Source: Quillaja saponaria
Lineage: Eukaryota > Streptophyta > Magnoliopsida > Fabales > Quillajaceae
Direction: 5' to 3'
DNA length: 64,000 nt
Assembly: GCA_029379385.1 (NCBI GenBank)
Contig: CM055608.1
Location: forward strand, 16,986,350-17,050,349
Positions 48,518 through 60,657 of this stretch are shown here, one piece after another. Within the stretch, counting starts at the first letter, position 1. The number at the start of each line of letters is the position of its first letter. The position numbers were made by a program, and so were the translations under genes. The notes below the pieces were generated by a model. That model worked only from the letters and a program-made list of their open reading frames with translations. It ran no database searches and was not told where the DNA came from.

Positions 48518-49739
48518 AGAATATACATGAATTTAGAACCCTTAAATTTTGTTATTTAACATAAAATAATAGGGCTCACTTAAGTCATATTTTTTAACTC
48601 AAAAATCGAAACCTTAAATGTATGAAATTGAATTCCTAATGTTGAAAGTTTTGTTCCTCTTTGAAATATCGTTAATTGGATATGTGGTTTGTATGATTTC
48701 ATCGACTATAAGTTGAGAAATTTGAATTTTAAGATTCGGTTTGACATAAAATTGAATTTTAATTTTTTTATTAGAAAAGCTATGATTTCATGTTGTTTTG
48801 GTCCATATTGATTGATGAGTTTTGCATCTAGCATGTTTCTATACTCATTAGAAACTAATTGAAGGTGTAGAATCACATAATTTTGAGAAATTTGAATTAA
48901 AATTCTTTTGATTAGAGTTAGTATTCATAATTTTAAATTCAATTGCTTTAATAAATTGATTATTGAAACTTAAAATTAACTTGGGGTTTTTGTTTGTTTA
49001 GTTATTTTAATTAAAACCCATAAAAAATTTCTGGTTTAAACTCAATTTTTAGGCAAAAAATAAAAGAAAACATGGAGGAAAATCGATTTAGGTCTTATAG
49101 AACCGAATTTGCTACAACGGGTCAAATTTGACCCGGCTGGAGCTTGAAGAAGTTGATAGCCCCATTCAAGAGGAACACTACTCGCTCTAAGGGGAGTGTA
49201 TGGTCCTCCCTCCATCCTCTAGTGATCCTCTCCTCCCTGAAATTTTTATGATAATTTTTATTTGAATTGTCCAATTTCATGGTATGATTATATTTGGAAA
49301 ATTATGTGCATAAAGTATAGTATTAATGAATGATATTTTGTTATGTTTAAAACTAATATAATTACACATATATAATTGTTTAGACTTGTTGAATTTTCAT
49401 GTTTTATATGTTACGAAACTGAAAACAGTAGGTACTCTCCCTAATAGAGCTAAATATTTTTGTACTCTCATGTTTTTAAAACATGTGTTGGTAGAAAACT
49501 TTTGTTTTGATTCAATTTTCTTTAAAGTTTGCAACATACATTAAGTGATCCTTTGAGATACTTTTGAATAGTATTTCAGTTGAGAATGATAAATTGCGAG
49601 TAATTAATTTTTCCTTGGCATGAGAAAATCTTATAGGTTTATATAGATGGTTAGCACCAAAGTGGTTTATCTATCTAGATTTATGGGATTTTTGAAAGTT
49701 AAAGTACGTGATGTTTCTTAAATTATCTTAATTAATATA

Positions 49740-50460
49740 ATTGCCTGCCCAAAAGGGATTTATTATATACCTTAATTTTGGAAAATACATGAAACATATG
49801 GCTTGGGGTATACTGGCCTAGAAGGTTTATTTGCCCAAAGGGGTTTTTGAAAGCTAGGATGCTATAATTTTGGTTTCATGGGTTGATTATGAGATCCTAA
49901 TAGCATGTTATATTCGCTGCCTAAAAGGGAGTTTGTAATAATGCACTTTGGATTCATTTAGAATTCATTTAGAATAAATTCTTATTCTCAATTATTAATT
50001 ACTCTAATTGTTTGACATGTTATATTCCTAGCCTAGAAAGTTTGTTTGCCTAAAAGGGATGAAAATTTTGAAAGCTAAGGTGCTCTCATGTTTTTTTTTC
50101 AAAGGTTGATCATGAGATCCTAATAGCATGTTACAAATGAGAGTTTGTATGATGCAACTTAGATTCATGGAAAATAAATTCTTATTCTTGGTTACCCATT
50201 TTGATTGAAATATTGCATTCTCAGCTTAGAAGTTTTATCTACCTAAAAAGGGATGTACCTTTGGAAGCATAGGATGCGCTTATGTTTCAATTTCATGGGT
50301 TGAACGCAAAATCCTAATAGCCTATTACATTATATATCCAAAGATAAGTTTGTAATGATATGCCTTGGCATCATGTTGAATAAGTTTTTATTTTTAGTTA
50401 TTAATTACCCTGATTATTTGACATGTTGCATTCTTTTATTTTGAATCATCTTATTTGTTG
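49740..50460 (+). repeat. About 200-bp tandem repeat in copia leader/Gag region
   Basis: Units share 'gcctagaaggtttatttgcc', 'aaaagggat', 'ttgaaagctaggatgct', 'gggttgatcatgagatccta' and 'atagcatgttac', seen from about 49818, 50030 and 50224 with a partial unit before. Spacing is about 195-210 bases. No frame is conserved across units. Confidence 0.7.
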
Positions 50461-50499
50461 CTAACAATAATATTGCTTCCCTTGAATTGTTGAATGGGT

Positions 50500-53400
50500 C
50501 AAATTTTAAGAAATGAAAGCAAAACATTAAGTTTGTCTTAAAAATTATAAACATGATTTACCCATGTGTGGTGATAATCATGTTGCTTTTTAGGTTGTTA
50601 GCATTAATACTTAGAAATAAGTTTTTGAAAATTAGAGAGATCTAATAAGTTAAGCCTCATCTGTCTCAAAATGTCTATCTCTTAAGCCCTCACGAGTAGT
50701 TTTTCAGAAATAGATAGTGACATTTGAGTTTCTCAATTCAAACGTAGTTTTAGCAAATGTTTTAGGATAAGTTCAAACATACTTATCATAAGAAATCTCA
50801 GTATACTAAAGGGCATAGTAATAGTCAGAAACCTATTATCGGCAGTTCTAAGACTGTCATAAAAATAGATCTAATGTGCTTTTAGTGCAGTAAGGAGGTC
50901 ATGTGAAGGTATATTGCCATAAATTCATATCTTCGTTATAATAACCAAGAAATGTGTTTAAAAAGAATCCAATTGAATTAGAGGTAAAACTTTGATTTGA
51001 GAATGACATCAAAGTGATTTTAAATATGTAGGTCGGAATTTGATTTTAATTTTCTTGTTAGATAAAATGGTCATTTTATTTTTGGTAATTTTAAAGTTCA
51101 AATGCTTTTAAATTCTAAAACTATTGAAGGATGTGTTTAAGTCCTCCAAATGTAATACTCCTCTTTTCATACTAAGAAAATTTTCTTACAAAATATTTCT
51201 ATTTAAAAAAAGGAAAAAAATAAAAACTAAATGTTTTGGCATAAACATGTAGGTCAATTTTAAGGGAAAGAGTTAAAACTCATAAAGTACATTATACCCT
51301 TATATGTTTTTGGAAACTTAAGGTTTTTGGTTAATTGTCGGGAGTAAATTGACTAAAATAGTGAAAAATGAGGAAACCAATAGTTCAAGTCTCTTAAAGA
51401 TTTTTTACACTGATTTCAATGAACCTTATTGCCACCATTTGGCATAAAAATAAAGTTATTTTTATTAATGACTTATCCCATTTTGGTTTTCTATACTAGA
51501 TTAAGAAATAAACTGATTTTTTGAAAATTAAAAAACAATTCAAAATTGAAGTTGAAATACAATTAGGAAAAGTTATTAAAACTTTAAAATCTAATCGTGA
51601 TGATAGTATTATAATAAATATGATGTTGATAGACAACATATGGGATTGTTTGTCATGTACTTACTACATTGTGAGTTTGTAATCCAATATATCATGTTTA
51701 GTAGCCCTGAATAAAATGTTATGGCCAAAAGACGCAATCATACCTTTAAAGACATTATTGGAAATATGATGATTGTGTCAAATTTTCCTGAATACTTTTA
51801 GGGTGAACTACCTTAACTGACTTGCATATTCTTAATCGGGTTCCTAGTAAATCAAAGTTTAAAACACCTTTTGAATTGTGGACTGAGATAAAACTTAGTG
51901 TGGACCTTTTTCCTACTTGGGGTGTTCAGCTGAAATAAAAATATATAATCCAAATGAGAAGAAAATCGACCATATTTCTTCTTACTGTTATTTTACTGGT
52001 TATCCAGATCACCCTAAGGGAGATATGTTCCATCCACTCATGAAACCTAGATAGTAATATCTCACACTGCTAAGTTCTTAGAGTTTGATTTGTTGAGTTA
52101 GAAAGATTTTCAACTACTAGTTAAAAAAGAGAAAAATTAGTTGTCACTGTTATTCTACATGTTTTGACAAAAACTACATCACTTGTATATGTGGTGAAAA
52201 TAGGTGATGGGAGAAATTTTAAGAATAATTGAAATTGTATCACATGTTCTCATTAAAATTGTCACACTTGTTCTTGATGTAGTTTCTCACCATTAAAATC
52301 ATGTTGCATAAGCACCTATCTCTAGCCTACTATTGGGCATATAGATTGATGTCATGTGAGATATAATACAGTCCATGGCACATAACGGTGTATGGGAGTT
52401 GGTTAAACTTCCATAGTGTTGTATACTCATTGGGTACAAGTGGGTTTATAAGATTAATAATAATTCAAATAGGGAGATTGAGTGTTTCAAAGTAAAATAA
52501 GGGTTTCCACTCAAAAAAATGTGTGCTTTTAGTGAGACTTTCTCTCATTTGTCAACTAAAATAATAATGTAATAAATAAATAAAATTCTTTTAGGTAATC
52601 GTGGCCTTAGTGACTCATTTATCAACCTTGAGTTATTCTCGATAGGTGTGAAAACATCTTTCCTGAATGGAAATCTTATAAAGTATGTTTACATGGTGCA
52701 TGTTTCAAATAGAATGGAGGTAATGATATTATTTGTAAGTTTAACAAATCTTTCAAATAGTCTCATACAAGTAACCTAATAATGATTCTTGAAATTTGAT
52801 AAGGTAGTCACCTCTCTTAATTTTGTTGAGAATAAGGTTGATAATTCATTAATGTCAGTGAGAGCAAGTTTATCATATCCTGATAATGGTTGATGATATA
52901 TTGCTTGTCAATAGTGATACTTTTTTTTTTCTTCGTGACACAAATTTGACAATGTCTAAGAAGCTTTGACATGAAGGATCTTGGCGAGGCGTCTTTTGTT
53001 CATGGTGTTGAGATACACCAAGATAGGTCTCACTTTTATTAGGTATTTCCTAATAAGCCTATATTGTTTCCATGTTGAATAGGTTCAATATGTCTAGGGA
53101 TGTACATGTTGTCAAGAGTGACAAGTTCAATTTAGATCAATGTCTCGTTAATAAGTCTCAGAGAAAGTTCATGAGAAATGTGCCTTATGCTAATGTAGTC
53201 GGAAGCTTATATGCTTATGTTTGCACTAGGCCTAACATTGCTTTTTGCCGTGGGAGTTCTTGACACAGTTAATCCCAAGATCAGAACATTTAATTATGAA
53301 ATATTTACAGAGAACTAAAAAATTTTATGCTTTTGCATAAAATGATTGATCACCTTAAATTAATTAGTTGCTTTGATTCTGACTTTCTAGTTGCAAAGAT

Positions 53401-53810
53401 GATCTTAAATCCACTTTAGGATATATTTTCATGTTAACTTAGAGAGCTATATCTTGGAAATGTTCCAAGAAAAACTTGTTTTACTATACAAGCTAAGTTT
53501 ATTGCTTATTATAGCGCATCCAAACATGGTATGTTATTGAAGAATATGATAACTTATCTTTGTGTGATTGTCTCGATTTTTAAACTGCTTAAGATCTATT
53601 GTAATAATAGTTCTACTGTGTTCTTCTTAAAGAACAATAAGATTTCTATTGCATAGAGAGGTGATGGTTAGGGATTTTGTGTAAAAATAAAAAATAAAAA
53701 ATAAAAAATGAGACATTGTGTTTAAACATATTGATACAGTAAACTGTTGGCAGATCCTTTAACCAAAGAACTTAGGACTAGTTTTCAAAAGTCATGCTGA
53801 TAATATCATT
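50500..53810 (+). pseudogene. Copia Gag-integrase-RT-RNase H relic
   Basis: A possible zinc knuckle (MCF, stop, CSKE) is at 50876-50900. Integrase lies at 51380-51900, with KRRNHTFKDIIGNMM and FPEYF followed by NRVPSKSKFKTPFELWTE. RT begins near 52375 with NGVWELVKLP and IGYKWVYKI, continues with TSFLNGNL near 52655, and MKDLGEASFVHGVEIHQDRS near 52970 marks the post-catalytic segment. 53072-53263 reads LNRFNMSRDV and VPYANVVGSLYAYVCTRPNI. RNase H relic (KIYCNNSSTVFFLKNNK) is near 53585-53640, and the terminal motif for 'ADPLTKEL' is near 53750. Stops and shifts occur in every domain, and I could not read the YVDD box cleanly. Confidence 0.85.
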
Positions 53811-54512
53811 ATTGTGGAGTCATTTGATGTTTTTGGTTAATAGGAGTTTGTTTTGTTTTGTTTAAACTAGTTAGCATATTATGTTTGCTATTTTGTGACC
53901 TAAATTTTATTTACATCATTGTTGGATAGTGTGTTATGTTGATGAAAATAATAATTATTTTCATTGTGATATGATTAATATTGTATGTGCACATATGATT
54001 ATATGACATGTCATTACATTTAAATCTTAAGACTTAGTGTATGTCTTAAGTAAGACAATTTTGTCAATATGGAGATATGTCTCAAAATGACACTAGTTAG
54101 ATATCTCGAGATATTAGTTGAGACAGACAAGCTTAGATTAAGTTTATGTGATTTCTATTGCTTTTTGGAAGCATCCTGTTTATAATGAAATCACCTAGAG
54201 GATTAATAATTAAAATAGCATATATTGATTACAGTTGGATGTTATTTTCTTACTACAATACCACATCTAGATCTCTTGTAGATTAGGTTGTTGGCATTTG
54301 TAACCATGGATTAGTCTTGTCTCGTTTAATTATCACAATAATTGTCATGATTTGATGTTGATAACTTTTTGTGATGGATTGTTTGAGGTGTGTCTCAGGA
54401 CCAAAGTTTTTTAAATTGTGACCATATAAAAGTTATACCTTACTAGATAGTCGTTTTCTAAAATATCTTTTCAAATTTTAAAACTACAATTAATGTTACC
54501 CAAGTGGAAAAA

Positions 54513-54994
54513 TATTAGAAATTCTATGTGTAGACTGTCATTAATTGTATGATTTTGGTTTTGATCAAACAGGTTTAAGGTCTAGTCCAATTGAGACAAG
54601 CTGGTAAGAGCCCATTTGGTTAGGGTTATGTGATCATTTGTATAATGCTTAAGCACACCTTTTTGTGTTAGATGTGAATTGGCAATTAGTGTAGACTGAG
54701 TGCCTTAAGAAGTCTTTAATGGGAAGACTCATAGGAAGTCTTTAATGGGAAGACTCATAGGATTTGATTATAAATAGATTAGGTCCCTTATCCTCTCTCA
54801 GTTAATATATCTTGCTCCATTGAGAGTTGATAGTAAATAGAGAGTACGGAGAGGAAGTCCTATTTATCTCGTGATTCAATCACGGCATGCTTAATTGAAG
54901 ATTCATCTATTTTGCTATGGCTCAATCAGGTATGCAAGTATTTATAATTATTATGTTCTAAATTCATATAGTAGAATCTTGTAATTAACTCACA
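54513..54994 (+). repeat. 3' LTR of copia element
   Basis: 482 bp. The 28-base excess over the 5' LTR is accounted for by a local tandem duplication of 'aggaagtctttaatggg' plus 'aagactcat' (about 54705-54760). Confidence 0.9.
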
Positions 54995-55724
54995 GGTGAA
55001 AGATCAATACCACCCCACCTAAAAAGAAGAAAAATTATCTTTTTTTTTTCCTTCCATCTTTCATTCTCCTTTTAATACTTAGAAACCAGTAAGAGTTAAA
55101 TCACAAACCACTTAAATTCAATTTGTAAAATATTAGCATTATCAAGACTTATTTCATTAAATTTACTATCACATATTACATTTATTTTCTATCAACAATT
55201 ATAAATAGTTTTTTTAACCAAGAGGTGGACCTTTCCTTCTCCAAAACTTTTATTTCTGATGACTTCCAAGAACTAACAACTTCAATCGACAGTCAAATCA
55301 AGCAAGATGATGCTCAAATTAAAATGGGTTTTGTTCACAAAACTTCAAACAAAAAGTTTTTTGTTGTTGTTGTTGTTGTTGTGAATCCAAAACTATCCAA
55401 GTGTGAAGCCTCTAATTAAGGATGATCCACCCTAGACACACAATAAATATACAAGGTATTTATAAGGTATAGGAAATGAGTCTCCATGTATGAGGCAAGG
55501 ACCAAAGACCTAATATGTGTAAATGCGTGAAATGAAGAATGAAAGATCCAACCAAGATCCTTTCATCATATGCATATTTCTTTGTCAATGTACTTGTTTA
55601 AAAAAGTGTTTTATCCAAACAACATTACACCGTAGGAAACATTCTTTGGCAATTAATCAAAGCACTTTAAAAATATTATTTTCACTATTCGAAATAGACT
55701 GTATTTAATATTAATAAATTTCCT

Positions 55725-55990
55725 TCATGTTCAAAATACTAAAATATGATAAATAAATAGATACTTTATGTATCATCAATCAAATTCATATTTAATTTTA
55801 GTAGTACAAATATTAAAATGTCATGACTATAAATTGACAATCTATATTATTAATTAGTCTCATATTTAATTTTAGTATTTCAAATATTAAAATATTATAA
55901 CTAATAAATAGACACTCTATTTATCGTCCAGAAAATATAATATCCACAATTTTAGTATTTCAAATGCTAAAATGTAATAATTAAATTTTT
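55725..55990. repeat. About 75-bp AT-rich tandem repeat, four units
   Basis: 'ttcaaa(t)a(c/t)taaaat' words followed by 'aataaatagacactcta'-like sequence recur near 55731, 55804, 55879 and 55960, spaced 73-81 bases apart, with 'atcatcaat' or 'tcgtccag' spacers. Confidence 0.6.
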
Positions 55991-56179
55991 ATTTAATTAT
56001 ACGCATGCATTTACCCAAACAATAAATATTGTTTTGTGAAGTATTGGTGGAATTTTTTAGGTTTTAGACTGAGATGCTAGTGGGTGGTATCTTACATATA
56101 CGATATTTGGTTATACCTAATTATTAGAATTTTTTCTAGTTTAGTTATAAATTAGAACTCCTACTAGGTCTCCTATAAA

Positions 56180-56395
56180 GATTCGTAAACCTCTAGGGTC
56201 CCTATTAAGATAGGGTTACCTAGTCACATGTCCTACCTACCACTTACAGTAAAAGAATGTTGGTTGAGAACCATACACTTGAAATGAGATTCGTAAACCT
56301 TCATGATCCAACAAGATAAGGTCACTATATAGTCGTAGGCCTTACCTATTCGTACAATAAGAATTTTGGTTGAGAATCATACACTTTGAAAGAAT
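56180..56395. repeat. About 100-bp direct duplication
   Basis: Both units start 'attcgtaaacct' (56190 and 56290 region). Both contain 'aagatagggt' or 'aagataaggt' and end 'ttggttgagaaccatacac' or 'ttggttgagaatcatacac'. Confidence 0.6.
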
Positions 56396-56455
56396 ATTTC
56401 CAATAACAGTTTACTATTATTAAGTTTGGATTTAACTAAGTTGAGATGTACTCCA

Positions 56456-57810
56456 TAGGGCTAAGCATATAACACTGCAAAATCGAAACCTGACTCTAAC
56501 CTAACCAATATAAACCGACAACTGACTAAGCTCGAATAGTTGAATTTAGTAGGTGGCCTCTAATTCTGGGACTAAGGTAGATAGGTTCGAATTATTTGAC
56601 CCAGGAAAAACGATAAAGTCAGTTAACCGAATCAACTGAAATCTTTAATATATTTTTTATTTATTATTCTTTCGTATACATGCCGTTTTACTACTAGTTA
56701 TCTTAGGGTGGTTTACGAACACATGCAGTGAAGGCACTACACTGAATCACTAAACTAATTGAAGAAACCTAGATCCCATTCATTATAGACATTTTTCACG
56801 TTTTTCTCTGCATCTTAGCTTTCTTGAGACAAAGACTCCACCCTCTGTATGAATTCTAATTTCCTTCCTTTTACTTTGCTTTGCTTTCCCGTTCTCTAAT
56901 CTTTCCCTTACTTCCTTCGTTCCTCATTAAACCAATCTAGAATAGCTTTGGAATATGGATCAAAGACGAAACCTCCAAGGCTAGACCTATTTGAACTTTG
57001 AAGTTTGGACCAATTTGAAGAGTTCGTGAAAAGTCTTTGAAGTTGAAATCCAAAGAATCAACAAGTAAGTCCTACTCAACTATCATAGATTAATATTAGG
57101 GTTTGTAATTGAAAATTAGGGTTTCCAATTTATGGTACAAATTTAGGGATTTTGTTTAAAATTTATGGGTTCTTGAGTTCTTGTTTGATGTTTTATTAAC
57201 ATTGTGTATGATATTCTTTGATTTCCTACATAAGTCATAAGTTCTTTGACTTTTGTATAATATTCTAACAAATTACTATCTACTTCTTTTCTTTTTTTAA
57301 GATCAAAATAGATGCTTGCGCCCAAGTTTAATTAATCAATAAAGGAAATGGGTTACTAATCTTTTGTTATATTATATGATTGTGTAAGTTTCTAAATTTT
57401 TTTAACTCTTGGTTTTGCTACTTCATTAAAAACAAAAACAAAAGGCAATTACTATAGACAATCCCTTTACCACATCTATAAGACAATAGACCATAACCTA
57501 GTTAGTAAATTGCTTCAGTTAGAAAAGTTTGGTATAGGTTAATGTTATTGCTTATACATAGCTTACAATTTAATTGTGCCCATCATTGTGACTACTGACT
57601 ATTCTAGTAGGATGGACAAATGTAATGTTAATTCATAATGACTCAACCAAATTGCTGTTATTTTCATTGACTCTATAAACTTTTTCCTTCTTGACAAACC
57701 TACCAAAAGACAGTGAATCTAATAAAACTATGAAAATATTTTCTATAGATGGCTAGTCTTGGTGTTGATAGTGCAAAAGGAACAATTGAGAATTCTTAAG
57801 AAACCAAGAA
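56456..57810. other. Possible hAT left terminus and non-coding 5' part
   Basis: TAGGGCTAAGC at 56456, followed by 'gcaaaatcgaaacc' and 'aaccgacaac', resembles plant hAT ends. No matching inverted end (GCCCTA) was found on the right side up to 61750, although 61560-61680 shares 'accgac', 'gactagctc' and 'ggttag' words with this side. Treat it as a lead, not a boundary. The rest of the stretch shows no domain. Confidence 0.3.
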
Positions 57811-57814
57811 AGGA

Positions 57815-58009
57815 CCATAGGTGTTGGAGCATTTTACTAAGTTAGAACTAGAGGGAACTGTTGAGTGTAAATACATATATGGCTGTAATTATTGTGGTAG
57901 GAGCTATGATCTTAACCCTAGGACTCGTGGAATCTCAAACCTAAAAAATCATTTGATCCATCATTGTGAGCATTTTCCTGAACACTTGATACCTGCTGCT
58001 TCCGGCTAA
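57815..58009 (+). pseudogene. BED zinc-finger segment 1 of hAT relic
   Basis: Reads VLEHFTKLELEG, then CNYCGRSYDLNPRTRGISNL and KNHLIHHC. This is the plant hAT BED finger order 'VWEHFTK...C.YC...Y......GTS.L..HL..C', with the Cys pair and the His/Cys ligands present. A stop (tag) precedes the V and another ends the segment at 58007-58009. A spacer of about 650 bases rich in 'ctgcatattgattg' words separates it from a second BED segment. Confidence 0.75.
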
Positions 58010-58269
58010 TAAGTTGAAGTAGAAGACTTGAAGTTAGAGCTGTATTAGAGGAATTATTAGTTAATAAGTTGTGTTATGCACTTTTATAGTTTCAATAAAG
58101 ATGTTTGTAATCTTTTACTTTATTTTAATTAAAGTCATGGTTGCAACTTGTAATGTTATTATCTTATTGAACATGTTTGTAAGTTATTTATGTAATGTAA
58201 TATGATTGTGAACTATGTTATTTGTGTAATGTGATTATGTTATATACTTTATTGAACATGTTTGTAAGT

Positions 58270-58425
58270 TAGTTACATACTGCATATTGATTGGATAATT
58301 AGTTACTATAACTGCATATTGACTGTTGTTGATGTATATTGATTGGCTGACTGCATATTGATTGAATTATCAGTCTATAATTGCATATTAACTACTACTA
58401 CTGCATATTGATTGCATATTAATTG
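58270..58425. repeat. 'ctgcatattgattg' scattered short repeats
   Basis: Six or seven occurrences of 'tgcatattgattg' or 'tgcatattaact' variants within 155 bases, between the two BED segments. A further pair, 'ttattgaacatgtttgtaag', is repeated at about 58163 and 58251. The function is unknown. Confidence 0.6.
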
Positions 58426-58465
58426 TTATTGTCGATGTTTACAAATTTTTTTTTTGCATTGATGG

Positions 58466-59860
58466 ATGGTATTTAATAAGACTGAGGAGATGAACATAGT
58501 CGATGAGAGTCTACAAGGAGCAAATGTTAACAACCCATGTGCCACATATGAGATTGATGGTGAGAAAGTCACTTTAAGGAAGAGGAAAGCAAAGGAATCT
58601 AGTATTAAGGAAGTCAGCAATTCCCAAAGTGGAAGGAAAGGTAAGAAACCAAGTTAATAATTCTTGGGTGTGAGAATACTTTACGCATGTTGATGGAACT
58701 TTTGAGACAAATCTTAGGTCTAGCTGTAACTATTGTGTAACAACTTATGCTAGTCACACAAAGAATAATGGAACTAGTAATTTAGGGAATCATTTAAAAA
58801 GTAAATGTAAAAAAATTTCCTAAACACTTTCTCCCTGAGTGGGATGCTGGCCAATCTGTTCTTGCATTTGGACAAGTTGTAAAAGATGAATTAGGAGATG
58901 ATAGGGCAAATGAAAGGGGTGGAATGACAAGTACAATGAAAAGGCTTGTAGAGAAGCCTTAACTAAGTATATTGTCATGATGAGTTTCCTTTCAGACATG
59001 TAAAGGATGAGAGCTTGAAGTTATTCATAAGTACTTTTTGCCCCAAAATGGTTATGCCTTTTAAGTGGATAGTGGCTAGGGATATCCTTCAGTTGTATGT
59101 GGCTGAAAAATAGAAATTGAAGAAGTGGTTAGTGAGTAACAAACAATGCGTTTCTCTTATAGCTAATTGTTGAACATTTGTCTAAAATCAGAAATATTTA
59201 TGCCTTACTTGTCATTTTGTTGATGCTAAATGGAAGCTACAAAAGAGGAAAATGATTTTTTGTCAAATTACTGATAGCAAGGGTGAGACAATAGGTAAAA
59301 CTATTGAAAAATATTTGTTGGAGTGGGAGATACAAAGAGTTTCTAGTGTGACAGTAGATAATACTTCAGTAAATAATGTAGAAGTTGAATATTTAAGAAA
59401 AAAAAAGTGAATGATTGGAATAAAGGGTGTTTTGCTAGGGGAGTGGATGTATCTTAGAGTGTTGTGCACATATCTTGAACCTAATTATAAGTGATGGACT
59501 TAAAGATATTGGTATACTTGTGTATAAAATCTGATTGGTTATAAAGTATGTGAAAGCCTCACCTTCTAGGTTTAAAAGGTTTAAGAGGTGTGTTGAATTG
59601 GTGAAACTAACTTGTAAGAAAATCCCAAAATTAAATATCCCCACTAGATGGAATTCCACATATTCTATGTTGGAATATGCCTTAAAGTGTCAAAAGGCTA
59701 GTAGGTTAGAAGAGGTAGATCCAGCTTATGTTGTTGAGTTTGAAATTGATAGGAAGCTGCAATAGTTGTATGAAGGTGAGAGAGTTCCTCTTACTGTTAA
59801 AGACCAGAATGAAGTCAGAAATTATGTTAGGTTTATGAGGTTTTTTTTTTTAATATGACA
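58466..59860 (+). pseudogene. hAT transposase relic, BED segment 2 and core
   Basis: A basic stretch (RKRKAKESS, GRKGKKPS) suggests a nuclear signal. BED segment 2 follows at about 58670-58830 with EYFTHVDGTF, SSCNYCVTTYASHTKNNGTS and NLGNHLKSKC. The core reads HVKDESLKLFISTFCPKMV, then LTCHFVDAKWKLQKRKMIF, then TDSKGETIGKTIEKYLLEW, SVTVDNTSVNN, and PTRWNSTYSMLEYALKCQK, all in RICESLEEPER/Ac-type order. The Asp in TVDN corresponds to a catalytic-region Asp of the family. Several stops and shifts lie between these blocks. Confidence 0.85.
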
Positions 59861-59977
59861 AACAAAATTTTAGATTCTTTATATGTCACATCAAACACAT
59901 ATTTTCATAACTATCGCACCATTCTTAGTAAGTTGCAGTAGTGGTGTTTTGATGGAGAAGATTAATCTCTTCAATTA

Positions 59978-60657
59978 ATGGTAGTTAGAATGAAATCCAA
60001 ACATGGTAAGTATTGGGGAGACCTTGACATTATAAATCACATTCACTTCATCGAGGTAATGCTTGATCCTAGGTATAAGCTCAAATTTGTTAGAAGGGAT
60101 TTTGAGAACTTGATTGGCATTATGAAGGCCGAGAAGTTAGCATGGAAGGTTAATGGCCACTTTTGTTAGGTTATACGATTACTATCATATTTTTAAACAA
60201 ACTGCCTTTGATTTACTCTTTGAGAGTGTGGAATCTTCAAAAGATAAAGATGCAGCTGCTACACCAAACATTGAAGATGAATATGATAATTTTGCAATGG
60301 AGTTTATGAGAGAATTGAGTCAAGACTGAGTCGATGGAGGGAAAATTAATATTGGACAGATACTTGATGGAATCACATGAAGTTGTTTCTGATAAGTGTC
60401 AGATCTTAGATTGGTCGAAAGTGAATTCAACCAAGCATAGAGTCTTTAGGAAGTTAGCAAAGGATATATTTGGTGCTCCAATTACCAATGTCCCTTCTGA
60501 ATCAGTATTCTCTAAACATTATCTAGGCACTCATTTGTTTACAAAATTGCCTGGCTGCACCATTGTACCAATGGATATGGAAGAGTCAACTAAAGAGCTT
60601 GAAAAACATAGACAAGTAATATGCTTATCTGATTCTTTACACATTCTTTATTTTTAG
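59978..60657 (+). pseudogene. hAT transposase relic, C-terminal and dimerisation domain
   Basis: 59978-60169 reads MKSKHGKYWGDLDI, then VMLDPRYKLKFV, the 'M..K..KYW' and 'LDPRYKL' motifs of plant hAT transposases. 60334-60657 has LDRYLMES, ILDWSKVNSTKHRVFRKLAK, IFGAPITNVPSESVFS and LEKHRQ, the hAT dimerisation domain ('WK.....P.L...A.D.L..P.STV.SE..FS'). The usual Trp-Trp of the core is reduced to DWSKV. 'STGGR' after the FS motif is replaced by KHYLG. A stop or shift separates this part from the core. Confidence 0.85.

Larger units (their letters stand above)
48050..54994 (+). mobile_element. Structurally complete Ty1/copia retrotransposon, GGTGA target duplication
   Basis: LTR 48050-48503, PBS 48506-48517, internal region, polypurine tract CAAGTGGAAAAA (54501-54512) and LTR 54513-54994. 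GGTGA precedes the element (48045-48049) and follows it (54995-54999) exactly. Both LTRs begin TATTAGAAATT, with the canonical TG changed to TA, and end (T/C)ACA. Domain order Gag-IN-RT-RNase H is the copia order. All coding is broken by stops and shifts. Confidence 0.9.
54995..56455. other. No gene recognised; contains two short repeat arrays
   Basis: A (GTT)n microsatellite at 55358-55383 lies within a chance 64-codon frame. 55725-55990 holds an AT-rich tandem array, and 56180-56395 holds a direct duplication (separate entries). Otherwise featureless AT-rich DNA. Confidence 0.5.

Noticed and set aside
58270..58425. CRISPR-like spaced repeats
   Set aside because: Short irregular words with variable spacing in plant nuclear DNA; no array structure.
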